Source: an uncultured Clostridia bacterium (lineage in GTDB: Bacteria; Bacillota; Clostridia; TANB77; CAG-508). From it: DNA of 64,000 bases. Where the stretch lies: positions 24,085-88,084 of the forward strand of contig CAJUSU010000004.1 of assembly GCA_910589185.1 (NCBI GenBank). The letters run 5' to 3'. The notes beneath the pieces were generated by a model. It saw only the letters and a program-made list of their open reading frames with translations, made no database searches and was not told where the DNA came from. This document shows positions 61,417-64,000 of the stretch, piece after piece; positions within the stretch are counted from its first letter, which is position 1; the number at the start of each line of letters is the position of its first letter. Position numbers and translations under genes: made by a program.

Positions 61417-62187
61417 ATGAACAAAGTAGAAATTTCTGGTGTTAATACAGCTAAGTTACCATTACTAACGCCAGAAGAAAAAATGGAACTAATGCAAAAG
61501 ATTAAACAAGGTGACGAAGAAGCAAGACAAAAGTTCATTAATGGAAACTTAAGACTAGTACTTAGTATTATTAGACGTTTTGGGGGAAGAGGCGAAAATG
61601 CAGATGATCTATTTCAAGTAGGATGCATAGGCCTTATTAAAGCAATTGATAATTTTGACCTTTCTCAAAATGTTCAATTTTCTACGTATGCAGTACCAAT
61701 GATTATAGGAGAAATTAGAAGATATTTAAGAGACAATAATGTAATTCGTGTTAGTAGGTCTATTAGAGATTTAGCATATAAAGCACTAGGCATTAAAGAA
61801 CGAATTTATAATGAAGAACAAAGAGAGGCCACAATAATGGAAATTGCAGAAGAATTAGGAGTAACAAAAGAAGATGTTATTATTAGTCTAGATGCAATTC
61901 AGGAACCAGTTTCTCTGCAAGAACCAGCATATAGCGAGAGCACAGAAAATATTTATTTAATGGATCAAATAGGGGATAAAAAAAATACAGATGAATTATG
62001 GACACAGAATTTAACAATTGAAGAGACGATGAAGAGACTAAATGAAAAAGAAAAGATGATAATCAATAAAAGATTTTTTGAAGGGAGAACGCAAGTAGAG
62101 GTTGCAGAAGAAATCGGAATTTCACAAGCACAAGTGTCCAGGTTAGAAAGATTAGCTATAGGACACATTAGAAGAATTTATAAATAG
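61417..62187 (+). CDS. sigG: RNA polymerase sigma-G (late forespore)
   Basis: A 256-aa SigF/SigG-family sigma factor. The start is MNKVEISGVNTAKLPLLTPEE, the SigG opening. Region 2 has NLRLVLSIIRRFGGRGENADD (about residues 50-70) and FSTYAVPMIIGEIRRYLRDN; region 4.2 VEVAEEIGISQAQVSRLERLA (about 229-249) is intact. ATG 61417 lies 11 nt after AGGAG. Placed after sigE, as in other spore-formers. Confidence 0.95.
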   Translation: MNKVEISGVNTAKLPLLTPEEKMELMQKIKQGDEEARQKFINGNLRLVLSIIRRFGGRGENADDLFQVGCIGLIKAIDNFDLSQNVQFSTYAVPMIIGEIRRYLRDNNVIRVSRSIRDLAYKALGIKERIYNEEQREATIMEIAEELGVTKEDVIISLDAIQEPVSLQEPAYSESTENIYLMDQIGDKKNTDELWTQNLTIEETMKRLNEKEKMIINKRFFEGRTQVEVAEEIGISQAQVSRLERLAIGHIRRIYK

Positions 62188-62214
62188 AGAGCATATTTTA
62201 AATATGCTCTTTTA
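62188..62214 (+). terminator. Terminator after sigG
   Basis: AGAGCATATT (62188-62197) / AATATGCTCT (62201-62210), short T-run. Confidence 0.7.
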
Positions 62215-62291
62215 AAATGCAAAAAGATGTGATATAAATAAAACATAAGAATAAAATGATGATGCCATTTGAAAAAATGAAGGAGAGAAAA

Positions 62292-62750
62292 ATGATACTT
62301 TCAACATTATGCTATATAGAAAAAGATAATCAATACCTTATGTTACATAGAACTAAAAAGAAAAATGATATTAATAAAGATAAATGGATAGGCATAGGAG
62401 GAAAATTTGAGGAAAATGAAAGCCCTGAAGAATGCGTCACAAGAGAAGTAAAAGAAGAAACTGGGCTAAATTTGAAATCTTATCAATTAAGATGCATTGT
62501 AACTTATGTATCAACTAACTGGGAAACAGAATATATGTATGTTTTTACTTCAAATGAATTTACTGGAGATATAATAGAATGCAATGAAGGAGAATTGCAA
62601 TGGATAAATAAAAATGAAGTTACAAAATTAAATACATGGGAAGGCGATAAAATATTTATAGAGAAAATGCAAAGGGATAGTAATTTCTTTACAGTAAAAT
62701 TTGAATATGATGGGGATAGTTTGTTAAGGTATGATTTGAAAGAATATTAA
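62292..62750 (+). CDS. Nudix hydrolase (MutT/8-oxo-dGTP diphosphatase-like)
   Basis: A 152-aa Nudix protein. The start is ATG 62292 behind AAGGAGAG; the longer frame (62256) has no RBS. The Nudix box is GGKFEENESPEECVTREVKEETG (about residues 36-58, GX5EX7REVKEETG intact). The WIGIGGK and LEXL pattern favours an 8-oxo-dGTP diphosphatase type, but the substrate is uncertain. Confidence 0.9.
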   Translation: MILSTLCYIEKDNQYLMLHRTKKKNDINKDKWIGIGGKFEENESPEECVTREVKEETGLNLKSYQLRCIVTYVSTNWETEYMYVFTSNEFTGDIIECNEGELQWINKNEVTKLNTWEGDKIFIEKMQRDSNFFTVKFEYDGDSLLRYDLKEY

Positions 62751-62788
62751 AAGAACAATAGAAGTACTATTTGCTGGATAGAAGGAGA

Positions 62789-62818
62789 AAGTTGCTAAAA
62801 GAATATAGCAACTTTTTA
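62789..62818 (+). terminator. Terminator after the Nudix gene
   Basis: AAGTTGCTA (62789-62797) / TAGCAACTT (62806-62814), T-tract. Confidence 0.85.
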
Positions 62819-62865
62819 CTTTTTCTACATATAATAAAGAAAAATCTATAATATGGAGGCAAAGA

Positions 62866-63103
62866 ATGGGACAAAAAGGAATGGATTTTAAACATAAAGA
62901 AGTGATTAATATAAAAGATGGAAAAAGACTTCGGATTTGTGCAAGATGTTTGTGCAGATTTAGAAAGTGGTACAATTACTTCTATTATAGTGCCAGGAAG
63001 TAATCGTTTTTTAAGTATGCTATCTTCTAGCAATGATATTGTAATACAATGGGAAAACATTAAATGTATAGGAGAAGATGTTATATTAGTAGATATTCAG
63101 TAA
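62866..63103 (+). pseudogene. ymxH: YlmC/YmxH-family PRC-barrel protein, frameshifted
   Basis: A sporulation-associated PRC-barrel protein in related species. From ATG 62866 (RBS GGAGG) the frame reads KHKEVINIKDGKRL and then leaves the family after a C at 62932, stopping at 63001. In the next frame the family continues: GFVQDVCADLESGTITSII, GSNRFLSMLSSS, VIQWENIKCIGEDVILVD, ending at 63103. Dropping the C restores KRLGFVQDV and a 78-aa protein of normal length. Same insertion context (CTT(C)GG) as in sigE. Confidence 0.85.
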
Positions 63104-63178
63104 TAATATAGAAAGAAAGAGCATAAAATAATAAAGTTCATACAGAGGAGAATGGAATAAATTACCAAGAAAAAAATA

Positions 63179-63207
63179 TTGATTTACATAAGAATATATG
63201 GTACAAT
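63179..63207 (+). promoter_or_regulatory. rRNA promoter P1
   Basis: TTGATT (63179-63184), 17 bp, TACAAT (63202-63207); the sequence after it (AAAAGAAGTTC) resembles that after P3. Confidence 0.65.
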
Positions 63208-63282
63208 AAAAGAAGTTCAAGAAGGAAAAATACACAAGCCAAATTGAATGAAAAAAATCTAAAAAAAAAGACGAAAAATGTA

Positions 63283-63311
63283 TTGACATTATGAAAACAA
63301 TATGGTAAGAT
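63283..63311 (+). promoter_or_regulatory. rRNA promoter P2
   Basis: TTGACA (63283-63288), 17 bp, TAAGAT (63306-63311) with extended TG. Confidence 0.7.
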
Positions 63312-63468
63312 AATTAAAGTACGAAATCACAAGAGAAAACACTAGAATTTATGAAAGATAAATTAGTAAAGATAAGTGCATGTTTTTATTTTACAGCAAC
63401 TACTAGTTTATTATTTTTTGGCCCTATAAAGAGGTTGAAAAATAAATTTAAAAAATATAAAAAAAGTG

Positions 63469-63497
63469 TTGACTTATGTGAGAAAAAGTAGTACAAT
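63469..63497 (+). promoter_or_regulatory. rRNA promoter P3
   Basis: TTGACT (63469-63474), 17 bp, TACAAT (63492-63497), followed by AAAAGCCGTTC. Confidence 0.75.
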
Positions 63498-63693
63498 AAA
63501 AGCCGTTCTATATAATATAGAACAAAAGCACATTGAAAAGTAAACAATAAACCTTTGAGAGAAACCAATAAAGGAAAGATGGAAGCAAACCATCTATAAA
63601 AAAATGGTCAGTATAAATAATTAAGAGTCAAAGAAATTTGATTGTTAATGAAGTTATTTAGGTAGACTAGAAATAGTTGAAGTAAATAAACCA

Positions 63694-64000
63694 TGAACAA
63701 GAGAGTTTGATCCTGGCTCAGGATAAACGCTGGCGGCGCACATAAGACATGCAAGTCGAACGAACTTAACTCATTCTTTTAGATTGAGAGCGGTTAGTGG
63801 CGGACTGGTGAGTAACGCGTAAGGAACCTGCCTTTTAGAGGGGAATAACAATGAGAAATCATTGCTAATACCGCATATGCCATAGTTATCACATGATAAT
63901 AGTGGGAAAGGAGCAATTCGCTAAAAGATGGCCTTGCGTCTGATTAGATAGTTGGTAAGGTAACGGCTTACCAAGTCGACGATCAGTAGCCGGACTGAGA
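63694..64000 (+). rRNA. rrs: 16S ribosomal RNA, 5' part
   Basis: The conserved 5' sequence AGAGTTTGATCCTGGCTCAG starts at 63702. It is followed by ACGCTGGCGGCGCACATAAG, GACATGCAAGTCGAACG, AGTGGCGGACTGGTGAGTAA and AATACCGCATA, and the window ends in the GGACTGAGA of the 300 region. The mature 5' end is estimated from typical spacing. The gene continues beyond the window. The sequence points to the Clostridia. Confidence 0.97.

Larger units (their letters stand above)
63104..63693 (+). other. rRNA operon promoter and leader region
   Basis: There is no gene in this 590-bp stretch. It contains three tandem promoters (63179, 63283, 63469), a 9-bp hairpin GTTCTATAT/ATATAGAAC (63505-63523) just after the third -10, and an A/T-rich leader up to the 16S gene. 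No anti-termination box could be assigned with confidence. Confidence 0.7.

Overview
This window is low-GC, almost entirely coding DNA from an anaerobic, spore-lineage member of the Clostridia. The evidence is an electron-bifurcating [FeFe]-hydrogenase, a spoIIGA-sigE-sigG cluster, a murA-ftsQ-DUF881-sbp-ftsA-ftsZ division cluster, strong AGGAGG ribosome-binding sites and TTGACA-17-TATAAT promoters. A partial 16S rRNA gene at the right edge also reads as clostridial. I suspect an uncultured gut lineage, but that placement is inference.

Layout. 1-5.1 kb: hydrogenase genes hydB (5' truncated by the window) and hydA, with pepC and a GNAT acetyltransferase between them. 5.1-7 kb: era-yqzL-recO. 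7.1-9.4 kb: two glycosyltransferases around a histidine phosphatase; the second glycosyltransferase and the phosphatase look like a glucosyl-3-phosphoglycerate synthase/phosphatase pair. 9.4-13 kb: pth, a short RNase G/E and a convergent acyl-CoA synthetase. 13-14.4 kb: a pilin-leader/FGE-domain surface protein whose leader is out of frame. 14.4-18.9 kb: rpsB-tsf, then an ArsR/CadC-type repressor with a CadA-type P-ATPase. 18.9-24 kb: an EEP hydrolase, a membrane protein, two pseudouridine synthases and a winged-helix protein. 24-26.5 kb: a lone VirD4/TraG-like coupling ATPase on the minus strand. 26.6-31 kb: a SpoVB-like flippase, HU, a small accessory islet (ImmA/IrrE peptidase and membrane proteins) and tRNA-Leu(UAA). 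31.2-34.2 kb: ppa, a TPR protein and uppP. 34.5-43.8 kb: a monoderm type IV pilus operon (pilM/N fusion, pilO, pilP-like, pilin, pilD, two minor pilins, pilB, pilT, pilC). 44-52.4 kb: a polysaccharide deacetylase, a ROK kinase, rpsF-ssb-rpsR, topB, and a HipA-like kinase with a small neighbour. 52.6-59.5 kb: the division cluster. 59.7-63.1 kb: spoIIGA-sigE-sigG, a Nudix hydrolase and ymxH. 63.2-64 kb: three tandem promoters and the start of a 16S rRNA gene.

The most notable observations are as follows. (1) Helically phased repeats fitting the WalR box TGTWAH-N5-TGTWAH, in reverse orientation, lie upstream of both the pilus operon and ftsA. (2) The sigG leader has a hairpin that masks its ribosome-binding site on read-through from spoIIG, and an internal forespore-type promoter that would remove the 5' arm. 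(3) There are single-base frameshifts in sigE and ymxH, both an extra C in the context CTW(C)GG, and one in the pilin-FGE leader. (4) The coupling ATPase and its Replic_Relax-like neighbour stand alone, without a relaxase or secretion channel. (5) A HipA-like kinase lacking the usual N-terminal subdomain sits beside a small protein of unlike composition. The frameshifts may be assembly errors and should be checked in reads first.
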